A DNA stretch of 35,032 bases, taken from positions 1 through 35,032 of the forward strand of contig JAKABJ010000005.1 of NCBI GenBank assembly GCA_021801905.1, read 5' to 3'. Each line of letters starts with the position of its first letter. The first letter of the stretch is position 1. The DNA comes from Microcaldota archaeon. Lineage in GTDB: Archaea > Micrarchaeota > Micrarchaeia > Micrarchaeales > Micrarchaeaceae. The position numbers and the translations under genes were made by a program. The notes under the pieces were generated by a model, which had not been told where the DNA came from, did not search any database, and saw nothing but the letters and a program-made list of their open reading frames with translations. Of the stretch, positions 16,690-24,978 are shown piece by piece.

Positions 16690-16965
16690 ATGGACCAAGA
16701 AGAAGGAAATGGCGGCTACTCTGACGAGGGCCGTGGAAGAAGAGGAAGAGGAGGATTCGGCGGTGGATTCGGTGGTGCACCAAAACCTGTCAAAACCGGA
16801 GATGAAGTTGAATTGAAGGTTGAGGCAGTAGCATCAAAAGGAGACGGAATCGCCAAAAAAGACGGATTCGTAATCTTTATAAAAGGAGCAAAAGAGGGCG
16901 AGACTGTAAAGGTTAGGATCTCTGAAGTAAAGGAAAGGTTCGCAATAGGAGAAATAATCTCTTGA
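16690..16965 (+). CDS. TRAM domain protein with RGG-rich N-terminus
   Basis: A 91-residue RNA-binding protein: acidic start, an Arg/Gly-Gly/Phe segment (GRGRRGRGGFGGGFGG, about 15-30) and a TRAM domain (about 35-88, with VEAVASKGDGIAKKDGFVIF). Stand-alone TRAM proteins serve as archaeal RNA chaperones; RGG boxes add RNA binding or promote assemblies. The start is set at ATG 16690 because the preceding in-frame region is low-quality and AGTG lies five bases upstream of the ATG. It is probably a cold-shock-type chaperone, judging from domain content and the long leader. Confidence 0.85.
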   Translation: MDQEEGNGGYSDEGRGRRGRGGFGGGFGGAPKPVKTGDEVELKVEAVASKGDGIAKKDGFVIFIKGAKEGETVKVRISEVKERFAIGEIIS

Positions 16966-16985
16966 GCAGGCCTTTCTTTATTTTT

Positions 16986-17070
16986 GCATAGATGCGCTAT
17001 GCCATACTAATCAATTAGATTAGGGCTTTTATTTTTTGGCATAGTTGCACTATGCTGATTTTTTAATCAG
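16986..17070. terminator. Cluster of four small hairpins between convergent genes
   Basis: Four 6-bp inverted repeats in 85 bases: GCATAG/CTATGC at 16986-17002, CTAATC/GATTAG at 17007-17023, GCATAG/CTATGC at 17039-17055 (loops of five bases each) and CTGATT/AATCAG at 17055-17070 around TTTT. The third stem is followed by TGATTTTTT on the plus strand. The simplest role is termination for the RGG-TRAM gene and for the gene at 17102-17773 on the other strand; the repeated identical stem is unusual. Confidence 0.55.
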
Positions 17071-17101
17071 GTTTGAATAGAAGTCAAGTTCTTTTTAAAC
17101 A

Positions 17102-17773
17102 CTATGTTAAAGTATGATTTTTATCCGCTTCTCTTAGCAATTCCTCCACTCTCCAATTGCTGAAATGGGTTTCCTTGTTGTATTTCCTGAGAAGTTTAAA
17201 CGATTTTTCAAGTTCCTTTCCTACTGGAGAGTCAGGCATTTTACTTAATATCTTCATCTGCGCCTTTTTTGTGGTATCTGTAGCGTCAAGAAGCACAGAA
17301 TAGCCTATCTTATTCCTCGGTATGCTCATCATGAAAATGTGGCATCTGAAGAGCCGCAAAAGCATCTTTTCTATTTCATCATTTCTACTTTCATCATCAG
17401 CATATCTTTCGAAAAGGGCCCAAACCATTCCAAGGTTAAACATTGATGTTAGATTGGCTTCTGCAGCTCTCATCGCTTTCTCTACAATCTCCGGATTAAT
17501 TGTATCATAATTCCTTATAATTTCCTTTCCTACACTGCGCCCGTTTAAAGAAGGATGGATTAATGCTATATCGATCATAGCATCATATATCTTGTCTGGT
17601 TTCTTCTCTTTTCTATTAAAATATACCCCGCGCCTAAAACTTGGGCTAGTGCGCAAAAGATCGCAGAAAAGCTCCACTTCATTCTTAGAAAGAGTTGGAA
17701 GCACGCGGCTCATATGTGTGCCGAGCCTTTCTTTTTCTGAGCTGTCCAGAACCATAATCTCTTTTTTGTCCAT
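17102..17773 (-). CDS. Hypothetical helical protein (223 aa)
   Basis: I do not recognise this family. The protein appears all-helical and soluble, rich in charged residues, with possible repeat-like helices (DAMIDIALIHPSLNG, NPEIVEKAMRAAEANLTSMFNLGMVWALFERYA). No catalytic motif is visible. ATG 17773 is preceded by an AAATATTTAG box about 27 bases upstream on the minus strand, which supports a leaderless mRNA. It converges with the RGG-TRAM gene across the hairpin cluster. Confidence 0.65.
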   Translation of the reverse strand: MDKKEIMVLDSSEKERLGTHMSRVLPTLSKNEVELFCDLLRTSPSFRRGVYFNRKEKKPDKIYDAMIDIALIHPSLNGRSVGKEIIRNYDTINPEIVEKAMRAAEANLTSMFNLGMVWALFERYADDESRNDEIEKMLLRLFRCHIFMMSIPRNKIGYSVLLDATDTTKKAQMKILSKMPDSPVGKELEKSFKLLRKYNKETHFSNWRVEELLREADKNHTLT

Positions 17774-17858
17774 GTATATTCCATTGCTGCTCTAAATATT
17801 TATTTATTGCGCAAAACATGCCACACCCTGCACTAAAGCAGGGTTTACTTATTGGGCA

Positions 17859-18410
17859 TCAACCAAGCACAAAAGTGATATTTGCTGTACTTGCATTACT
17901 TCCAGTGATTATAGATGCATGCTGCTCTATCAGGGCCAAACCAAGCGCGCACGCAGTTCCAGGTGGGCAATAAGGTGAGCTTACACCGTATAGGCTTACA
18001 TTATATTCAGAAAGGGGCTTTAGTCCTTGGAATATTGCAGTGTACTGGTCATAGTTGTTGTAGCCAGCCATTACACGGCTGCCATTCATGGCTGGGCTGC
18101 TGCTAAGATTACTGCCCTGAGAGATTGCATAAGGATAATAGGTTTTAATAGGAACCGTAATATTCAACCCGTTCCCCTTCAGAGATGCCTGAAGGTTTAC
18201 GGCCCTGTCCGAAGGTATTACAAATATAACCTGTATGTTTGCAGAGCCTGCAGATGCTACTGGGTTTTTTATTGATGATATTGAGAAAATGCTTCCTGAC
18301 AAGCCTCTAACGCTTAGTATTGCAACAAAGCTCATAACTATTGCCACAAGGCTTACGGCTATTGCAAACGCGATCAGGTCATCGCTTAATTTTTTATGGT
18401 TTAAAGCCAT
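17859..18410 (-). CDS. Membrane-anchored extracytoplasmic protein
   Basis: A 183-residue protein with an N-terminal membrane segment (about 11-33, LIAFAIAVSLVAIVMSFVAIL) after a short Lys-containing cytoplasmic start, followed by an outer beta-rich region of Ser/Asn/Gly-rich sequence with several N-x-S/T sites (NLSS, NVSL, NASTANIT). It has one close cysteine pair (CPPGTAC), potentially a disulfide. No known family is recognised. ATG 18410 with a TTTAATAAAT box about 27 bases upstream fits a leaderless transcript. It lies just inside the right copy of the long inverted repeat. Confidence 0.7.
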   Translation of the reverse strand: MALNHKKLSDDLIAFAIAVSLVAIVMSFVAILSVRGLSGSIFSISSIKNPVASAGSANIQVIFVIPSDRAVNLQASLKGNGLNITVPIKTYYPYAISQGSNLSSSPAMNGSRVMAGYNNYDQYTAIFQGLKPLSEYNVSLYGVSSPYCPPGTACALGLALIEQHASIITGSNASTANITFVLG

Positions 18411-18455
18411 ATTAGTCCTATCAAGTATGATTTATTAAACGTTTCTATTTTCTGG

Positions 18456-18510
18456 CTTGTTGATTTGGCTTTACTTTATCAGAAAATTTGAGTTTTTCAA
18501 CAGAATCCTG
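18456..18510 (-). repeat. Right copy of the ~55-base imperfect inverted repeat
   Basis: Reverse complement of the element at 15006-15060; outer end TTTTTCAACAGAATCCTG at 18493-18510. The two copies bound a 3.5 kb segment with four genes. No obvious target-site duplication flanks the outer ends. Confidence 0.75.
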
Positions 18511-18585
18511 TTCTATTTAGATTTTTGAATTCTAAGGGCTTTGCATTTTTAAGCCAAAGATATTCTAAGGCAAAAGCTATTAAGA

Positions 18586-19179
18586 GTGCGCAGAGATATA
18601 TGCCCGAATTTTATGTATGCCTTGATGCTTTTCAGTGCATGGATATTCACAATATATCCGAGTGTAATTCAGCCCTTGGGCTTTACTGTAACCCCGTATA
18701 ACAACAGCACTCAGGCAGGCTACCATGTTGTAAATATATCCACTTATGGGACGATAACTCTGCCAATTGGAAAACCAAACATAACATTGCAGCAGAACTA
18801 CATATCACCCAATCAATCAGGGGTTACGCTTAATGGAAGGGCTTATTACCTCACAGTTGGAATACCGCAGCGAGTATATGGGCAGAATAATATCTACGTA
18901 GAGCTTGCTAAGATCCTATACATACCGAAGCTTAACATGGTCGATTTAAATTTGTATGAAAACGCGAGCGTGGCTGAATCAACCACAACGATAACTTCAA
19001 CTATAGCCACCACAACATCAACAATTTATACCACAACCGTCCTGCCTGAAGTTGATACAAGCACTATAGGCAGCACAACTGCAACAGCATCTTATAACGA
19101 AAGCATTTCATCTTCAAATCCTATATCTAATTTTATAAACCAGATTATTAATTTTATAAAAAGTGTATTGCCGAAGTGA
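18586..19179 (+). CDS. Secreted Thr-rich surface protein
   Basis: A 197-residue protein with an N-terminal hydrophobic segment (about 9-32, FMYALMLFSAWIFTIYPSVI), a beta-rich domain, then a Thr/Ser-rich stretch (about 130-170, repeated STTTITST-like sequence) typical of glycosylated stalks, and a hydrophobic amphipathic C-terminus (FINQIINFIKSVL). Many N-x-S/T sites are present. Probably anchored at the cell surface; the function is unknown. Start is GTG 18586 or ATG 18613; both leave the hydrophobic segment. Confidence 0.65.
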   Translation: MRRDICPNFMYALMLFSAWIFTIYPSVIQPLGFTVTPYNNSTQAGYHVVNISTYGTITLPIGKPNITLQQNYISPNQSGVTLNGRAYYLTVGIPQRVYGQNNIYVELAKILYIPKLNMVDLNLYENASVAESTTTITSTIATTTSTIYTTTVLPEVDTSTIGSTTATASYNESISSSNPISNFINQIINFIKSVLPK

Positions 19180-19261
19180 GCTTGGAAACCGACTTGTTTG
19201 CAGGCTGTTTGAAAGAGTGTCTTGGATAATTTTTGGAGATCAAGCATTGCAGAGATTATAT

Positions 19262-19915
19262 TCATTTTCTAAGATAAATTTTATTTTTTTCCACATACCT
19301 CAGCATTGTCTCAATAGAGTTATTTAGCTGGATGTTTCCGTATATCCTCTCTATCGTATTCATTATCCTCAGTACCTTTCTCTCCAAAGCGATTGGAGCA
19401 TCCTCTACATACATAAATATCGCTTTGTCTTCCTCCAAGGTCCCGGTCTTTATAATCCCAAAAGCGTCAGCATATTTGGGATCATTGATAACTTTAACTG
19501 CAATTCCTCTTGCTTTAGAGAATTTTCTATTGGCGGAGTATGTGGATTCTCCAGAAGTTGGAAGCAGTATGCTACTTGCGTCAAAGCACTTTTCTGCGTC
19601 ATATTCGTGCACCACTCTCTGCGCCTGCCCCAAAACCTTCACAACGCACGCCCCCATCTCGAGCCTTAAAAGCTCCCTGCTTAATTTTACTCCATTTGGG
19701 TGGATGACAGAAACCCAATAAAATTGCCCGAGGATCTTTCTAAATCCAATCCCATTGTCATTTTTAGGCAGCTTCATCATGAAATCATCAGAGGCACCGG
19801 TCTTTTCTTCAAATAATCTAAATTCTACCCTGGAACCTTTCGGGATCTGTTCGATGCTTACAAGCTTTTCGCTCTCCTCGTTATGAGGGGTTATAAAAGA
19901 TTTTGTTGCGCGCAT
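19262..19915 (-). CDS. Hypothetical protein (217 aa), paired with HExxH protein
   Basis: Not recognised. A soluble, mixed alpha/beta protein with no membrane segment; the N-terminal half is beta-rich (GSRVEFRLFEEKTG, FYWVSVIHPNGVKLSRELLRLEMGACVVKVLG), the C-terminal end helical. It begins four bases after the stop of the HExxH gene, with AGTG five bases before ATG 19915, so the two are translated from one message. Its role is probably tied to that protein. Confidence 0.65.
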   Translation of the reverse strand: MRATKSFITPHNEESEKLVSIEQIPKGSRVEFRLFEEKTGASDDFMMKLPKNDNGIGFRKILGQFYWVSVIHPNGVKLSRELLRLEMGACVVKVLGQAQRVVHEYDAEKCFDASSILLPTSGESTYSANRKFSKARGIAVKVINDPKYADAFGIIKTGTLEEDKAIFMYVEDAPIALERKVLRIMNTIERIYGNIQLNNSIETMLRYVEKNKIYLRK

Positions 19916-19919
19916 TTTA

Positions 19920-20798
19920 TCACTCTTTTCCTAAATAGGCCCATATGTAATGCATAAAATCATCGACGCGTTCTAATCTCGCAAAAATACCCTCTCCCCT
20001 GATATGCGCCATGGACATCCCAATTCCTTCCAAAGCCTTCTCAGACCGATCAACAAGCGCCTTTACTTCTATATCGTATCCGATCTCCTTCTCAACCAAG
20101 CCACGCTCATCAGGCTCCTTTCTGAGCACGCATTGCATCCTCTTAGCTGCAAGCTTTTCCATAGAATAAGCCACTGGATCCTTTTCAGTCTCTTCCCCAA
20201 TCTCTATAGCGAGCCTAATAATGTAGTCCATGCTCTCAAGGGTGTCAACTATCGTTGGCAGCTTAACCAAAATTCCAGGCCTAATGTCTTTCCCTATTCT
20301 AACTATGCTTAATTCCACAAGTTGACTCTGTATAACCGAAAGGGCCGCATCTATTAGCGTGTTCGCTATTGATGCATTATCATCAGAAATGTTTGCAAAT
20401 GCTGCATATGCGATGCATCCTACGATCCTGGCAACTCCCTCTTCGGCATGCCTTGCCTCTCCTGGTGCGGTATTGAGCGTTGATAGGCAGGCATGTGCTG
20501 ATTCGTGGGCCACAGTCTCCATAACCTCACTAAGGCTTCTGTTTCTTCCAGAGTATATAATCATCTCAGGAACTGGCAACTTTTTATATAGGCCCTCGTA
20601 ATACATGTTCATGAATCCTTCGGCTGAAACTGGGACTGAAGAATGGGTAATCTTTGGAGGTTTCGTTCCCTCTGCATTTAGCCTCTTTGCCACCCATCTA
20701 AATGTGCCCAGGTACAAGTCTTCAGATATGAATGTCTCTCGTCCCGCCTCGAAATCAATCCTTTCCTTTGCCAAAGGCTCTTGTTTTGCTACAACCAC
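19920..20798 (-). CDS. Putative zinc metallopeptidase (HExxH)
   Basis: A 292-residue protein with HESAH at 98-102 in a helix (LSEVMETVAHESAHACL), followed 17 residues later by EE at 119-120 in a second helix (HAEEGVARIVGCIAYAAFA), the order used by gluzincin-type zinc peptidases (HExxH plus Glu). The rest is helical, with no signal peptide or membrane segment, so it would act in the cytoplasm. The exact family is not recognised. GTG 20798 has its own TATA-like TATTAAATAA at about 20840-20831. It is followed at four bases by the 217-residue partner, and the large phosphoesterase gene lies just upstream on the same strand. Confidence 0.65.
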   Translation of the reverse strand: MVVAKQEPLAKERIDFEAGRETFISEDLYLGTFRWVAKRLNAEGTKPPKITHSSVPVSAEGFMNMYYEGLYKKLPVPEMIIYSGRNRSLSEVMETVAHESAHACLSTLNTAPGEARHAEEGVARIVGCIAYAAFANISDDNASIANTLIDAALSVIQSQLVELSIVRIGKDIRPGILVKLPTIVDTLESMDYIIRLAIEIGEETEKDPVAYSMEKLAAKRMQCVLRKEPDERGLVEKEIGYDIEVKALVDRSEKALEGIGMSMAHIRGEGIFARLERVDDFMHYIWAYLGKE

Positions 20799-20894
20799 TG
20801 CCTCATCCGATTAAAACTAAAATTCATATATTATTTAATACTTTTCCATATCCACCAATTTTTTATTATCAAACTTTTGCTATAAACAACCCAA

Positions 20895-23783
20895 TCAATA
20901 GGCAACCAGCCTTCTTGGAAGCACATCTATCTTATGCTGTTCGCTCTCAAATCCAGCTATGAGTGGGTTAATTTTCAGGCAGCCCTCCTTAATCAGGAAG
21001 TCAACGCTTACGAATGTGTCTGCTGCTGACAGTATCTTGCCCCCGTTTTCATATTCAAGCACAAAGATTGAGACCCCGCGAAGCGAGTCTGTAGTTGGTA
21101 TTCCTATAACGTCAGGATGCCCTGTATTGCCCTGAAGAGCAATGCCTTCAAAGACAGCAACCAATTTATTCTGCACGCCCATTATCGTCTTCCTATGCCT
21201 GTGCCTGTCCCCTCCAATCGCAACCGTTGCTTTTGGCATAAGCCTCTCTATAGTGTTGGCTTCGGTCCTATGCCCAACGGAGATATGAAGCCCAAGCCCA
21301 ATCTCAAACTCTCCATATCCTCCGTGCCTTCCGCCATATACCCGTCTTATTTTATCTCTTATTGGGTTCGGAGCCATTCCCATTATTCTCTGCGAAAGCT
21401 CTCCGGACTCTGTAACATCCCCTCCTGGGAAGGTTCCGTTTGCATGATTGCCATCTGTGATTATTATTCCCTTTACAATTTTGCTCTGCACAAGGGGCTT
21501 TATTGCCTCTACAAATAGGTCGGCCTGAGTGTTCAAGCTTGCTATCGGGCTCTTATAGTATAGCCATTCCCTGTATTTTCCCATATTCTCTTCATACTCA
21601 TCGCTATATTTCCTGATCCCTTTTTTAACAAGATAATCTCCGAAAGCAAATTCATTGTTCAGGTCGTTCTCTTTATTTACCCGATTCTTGAAGCTTCCAA
21701 GGTTGCCTTCTATGTTGTCTCCGTCGAGAACGAGCACAGCCTTCTCCTTCACATTATCCTGTATCCATCTTACCATTCTGTCAAACACTATCCTGTTCGG
21801 ATACCCCTCTCCTGGACTTCCGAAATGTACGTCGGTTATATCAATGAATGTGATCCTGTTGAACTTCTCGCTGTTTCCGCTTAAAGAGAGTTTGCTCCCA
21901 ACCCATTTCATAAGCTTGTCTTCCGGTCCGGCCTCGTTAAATTCCTGCCTGAGTATTTTTGATGCTGCATTTAATACCTCCTTTCTATTTTTCCTATCTA
22001 CTTCAAAATCATCAAGAAGCCTGGCAAATTTGCTCTTCTCAGTTATTTCGCTAGGCAGCTTGTTTCTGAATTGCAGCATATCCCTCGCATCAAGGAGCTC
22101 CTTTGAGCTATTGTAGTTGCATGAACCGGCTACCATTTTGGCTAGCACACGCGCCTGAGCACGCTTCTCCCTGTCTGAGAATATTGCTAACTTTTCAGAA
22201 GATATGAAGAGGTTGGTGGCTCTTCCGTTGCATATATCTATCTCGTTTAGCCCTGATGCCGGACTTCCTTTGGTGAGCATTTCGGTAAACCAGGTCTTTC
22301 TGCCCCTTGCATGCTCCTCCACAAGCTTCTGGACATTTATGCATGGAGGCGCAACATCAGTAAAGAATATTCTTTCGCCGCGGTTGGATTTTGGAAGCGG
22401 TTCGTCCATGCCTCTTGGGCTGCCCGAGAGCAGGATTATGTCCGCATCCTTTTCGAGAGTGCGGAGCATCTGCCTGACCTTGTAACTACTGTCTTTTATA
22501 AAATGCTGTGAGGTATTGTCCCCCTTTGTTCCAATAACGACGTTCAATCCATTTATCTGCAAATATGAGCGGTTACCTGTTGTTATCTCTATATGCATCC
22601 TTCTTCCAAAAACGTCTTTTATGCTGCTTTCTATTATGAGCCTTGAGAGCTGGCTCTCTATCCTAGTCTGGCTTGGAGTCCCAGCTTCCAACCCTGTAAA
22701 CCTTCTCTCACGCGACAGCCTCTCTTCCGCAGCCCGTTCAGAAAGGCTCCTTTCATCAGCAATCATCATGTGCGAAAGTTTTGTAAGCTTGTTTGCAAGC
22801 TCCTTCGCGCGAGTCTCAAGCCTGGATTGCTTTTCACCGCTTTTCCCTCCCATCTTAGATATCTGCTTCTTCACACTGTTGAATTCGCTCTCTGTAATCT
22901 CCCTCAGCTCCTGGATTGTGTGGCCTTCGTTGGGCTTTATAAGATTTATAATCTCCCAATCAACATATTCCTCCCCGAAGGCTTCAAAAACCTCGTCAGA
23001 ACTACGTCCCCCTATCCACATCCCCAAAAGCTTTGTATAAAGGTCCTTTATCTGCAGATTATCTGACAGCTCATCCATCAGCTGCTCTCTTTTTTTCTCA
23101 AGATAGGATAGCTTGCCAGGCAGCTTTAAGGATAATTTAGAGACTTTATTTGCAACTCCGCCATTTCCATTTCCAAGAGAATCCTTATTTTTAGCAATAT
23201 TTTCAATCTCATTCTTTATATGCCCGATCTCTATATCTATGTTATCTATCTTACTGCCTAGGTCAGCCACTACCTGGCCATAGGTCATCCTCATCCTTGC
23301 CAGATGTTTTGGATTATGGTTAAAAGCTTCTCCAAGGGCTTCGTATTCCGCTTTCTCATTCTGGTCGTCATTATACCCCCAAACATATGCAACCTTGGTT
23401 TTTGAATTGCTCTTTTTTATGAGTTCGGTTATCCTGCTTAGATGCGGCTTCATCATAACCGTTGCCTGGTCTAGGTCTTCAACTTCATCCGCAATCAGCA
23501 GGTTTCTGGCCCTGTAGCTTTTTGTTCCGTATTTTGGTATCTCTGGCAGAACCTGTCTAAATACGATTAGGTCTGGAGCCATGTTCTGTGATATCCTGTC
23601 TTTTAGAAGAGAATATATACCGAGTAAATTATCTTCGCCAAAATAAGACATTCCCCCTCCAAGTTCTCCAATATTCCAGATTCTTGTAGAGGTTTTGGTT
23701 TCTCTGGAAGCGTAGAGTGGGTCTATTGTAACGCTGCCTGCCTCTCTTCTGAGGCTATGTGATAGTTTTTCTACCCCACCCAT
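20895..23783 (-). CDS. Large double metallophosphoesterase with coiled-coil insert (962 aa)
   Basis: The C-terminal third (about 640-900) is a calcineurin-like metallophosphoesterase: TDVHFG near 650, DGDNIEGN near 685, ITDGNHANG near 777, VGHR near 836 and GGDRHRHR near 855 supply the two-metal site. The N-terminal half looks like a second copy that has lost catalysis: FGEDNLLGIYSLLKDRI, PDLIVFRQVLPEIP, VAYVWGYNDDQNE and DIILLSGSPRG align in order with the five motifs but lack their Asp/His ligands. Charged helices (about 175-245 and 285-375) insert a predicted coiled coil into that half. No membrane segment is present. A nuclease or phosphodiesterase is likely; Mre11-like DNA work is speculation. 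ATG 23783 follows GGTTAA. Confidence 0.75.
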   Translation of the reverse strand: MGGVEKLSHSLRREAGSVTIDPLYASRETKTSTRIWNIGELGGGMSYFGEDNLLGIYSLLKDRISQNMAPDLIVFRQVLPEIPKYGTKSYRARNLLIADEVEDLDQATVMMKPHLSRITELIKKSNSKTKVAYVWGYNDDQNEKAEYEALGEAFNHNPKHLARMRMTYGQVVADLGSKIDNIDIEIGHIKNEIENIAKNKDSLGNGNGGVANKVSKLSLKLPGKLSYLEKKREQLMDELSDNLQIKDLYTKLLGMWIGGRSSDEVFEAFGEEYVDWEIINLIKPNEGHTIQELREITESEFNSVKKQISKMGGKSGEKQSRLETRAKELANKLTKLSHMMIADERSLSERAAEERLSRERRFTGLEAGTPSQTRIESQLSRLIIESSIKDVFGRRMHIEITTGNRSYLQINGLNVVIGTKGDNTSQHFIKDSSYKVRQMLRTLEKDADIILLSGSPRGMDEPLPKSNRGERIFFTDVAPPCINVQKLVEEHARGRKTWFTEMLTKGSPASGLNEIDICNGRATNLFISSEKLAIFSDREKRAQARVLAKMVAGSCNYNSSKELLDARDMLQFRNKLPSEITEKSKFARLLDDFEVDRKNRKEVLNAASKILRQEFNEAGPEDKLMKWVGSKLSLSGNSEKFNRITFIDITDVHFGSPGEGYPNRIVFDRMVRWIQDNVKEKAVLVLDGDNIEGNLGSFKNRVNKENDLNNEFAFGDYLVKKGIRKYSDEYEENMGKYREWLYYKSPIASLNTQADLFVEAIKPLVQSKIVKGIIITDGNHANGTFPGGDVTESGELSQRIMGMAPNPIRDKIRRVYGGRHGGYGEFEIGLGLHISVGHRTEANTIERLMPKATVAIGGDRHRHRKTIMGVQNKLVAVFEGIALQGNTGHPDVIGIPTTDSLRGVSIFVLEYENGGKILSAADTFVSVDFLIKEGCLKINPLIAGFESEQHKIDVLPRRLVAY

Positions 23784-24124
23784 TTAACCATGTATTAAGC
23801 ATGATGTAAACCTTTTTGACAAACCCTATATCCAACTAAATCTGCAACCCTTGGAGGATAGTTTATTAAAAAGGTATTTATTCCTTGCCTTTCTTTTCAA
23901 AAACCAGAGTAAATAAAAATAGCTAAAATCTACTGCAAATATGGTAAAATAATTCAGAGGCGAAAGCACCCTCTTCAGTAGAAAAACCCAGCATTAGTTA
24001 AATATATAAGGATGAATGAAACATAGTAAAGCAAGGAATCTGCAGAATTGTAAAAATGCCGTCTAAGCAGCAAGATTCCGTGGTTTGGTTTTGGCGTTTC
24101 AAAAAATAAAAGATGTTGGTTAAA
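23784..24124. promoter_or_regulatory. Intergenic promoter and structured leader of the 24125 gene
   Basis: No gene is recognised. TTAAATATATAAG at 23998-24010 is a strong TATA-like box on the plus strand, placing transcription near 24030 and a leader of about 95 bases. Within it GGAATC (24035-24040) pairs with GATTCC (24074-24079), and CTGC/GCAG can extend the stem inside. GAGG/CCTC at about 23957-23973 forms another small hairpin upstream. Confidence 0.4.
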
Positions 24125-24928
24125 ATGGCAGGGCATAAAGCTAGAAATATTGGGCTTGGAATATTGGCAGTAATAATAATAGCAGGAATACTTTTCTACT
24201 ATCTGTATTTATCCGGAGGGGTGGGAAGCCTTGCATACGCTGCAATTACGAATCCCTCTTCCTTGAAGTCTGCTATACTCAATAAGGTAAACTCATACCC
24301 TCAGTTCGGTGTGAGCTACTCTGGAAAGATAGGGGTAAGCGTAAATTATTCTGGAACAGATCCTACCGTTTACATACCCTTAAACCTGAGCTATCTAAAG
24401 TATCAGAATGACGAGAGAGTTTCACTCATGGTTGGCGGCCTTTCGCTGGGCGGAATCGGAGGTGCAGCTGGAATAGCTTTGCATAATCTCTCAGCAATAG
24501 GAATATCAATAAACAATGGCAGCACAGTCTATGCATGCTATGGATATAATGGGGGAAAATACAACTGCGCAAAATCAAACGGAAGCCCAACCCAGATAAT
24601 AAGCAATATATCAAACGCCTTTAATTTTTCCGGAGTTAAGGGTTATAAAGTTGGAAGCGTGCTTCCTGGATTCTATAACGGAATGCCATGCTGGCAGGCG
24701 AGCGGGAATCTTACATTATCCAGCCAATCGCAGCCGGTTAATGGAACTGCGCTGGTAGACTTTAGCTCCTGCTTCTCATCGCAATACTACTTCCCTCTAA
24801 CACTTACGGCCAACATAAGCACAAAAACAGGCAGCTATAGCATAAGCATGGCAGAGACCAATATTACACAGGCAACCAACCTTTCTGAAGTTACAGCGCT
24901 CCCAGGACCTCTGATCAATGCATCATGA
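24125..24928 (+). CDS. Membrane-anchored surface protein
   Basis: About 267 residues: N-terminal membrane helix (about 9-30, GLGILAVIIIAGILFYYLYL) after a basic start, then an outer domain rich in Ser, Gly, Asn and Tyr with many N-x-S/T sites and two or three possible disulfide pairs. No enzymatic motif is seen. ATG 24125 is preferred over ATG 24113 because GGTT lies shortly upstream of it. Followed by the SIMPL protein, which is also membrane-anchored and faces outward. Confidence 0.65.
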   Translation: MAGHKARNIGLGILAVIIIAGILFYYLYLSGGVGSLAYAAITNPSSLKSAILNKVNSYPQFGVSYSGKIGVSVNYSGTDPTVYIPLNLSYLKYQNDERVSLMVGGLSLGGIGGAAGIALHNLSAIGISINNGSTVYACYGYNGGKYNCAKSNGSPTQIISNISNAFNFSGVKGYKVGSVLPGFYNGMPCWQASGNLTLSSQSQPVNGTALVDFSSCFSSQYYFPLTLTANISTKTGSYSISMAETNITQATNLSEVTALPGPLINAS

Positions 24929-24978
24929 GGCCACAGAAAAACATATAAATCACAACATGAAATATTATCTATGATTTT

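Noticed and set aside
15006-18510. Complete insertion sequence
   Set aside because: No transposase frame or target-site duplication could be found between or beside the inverted repeats.
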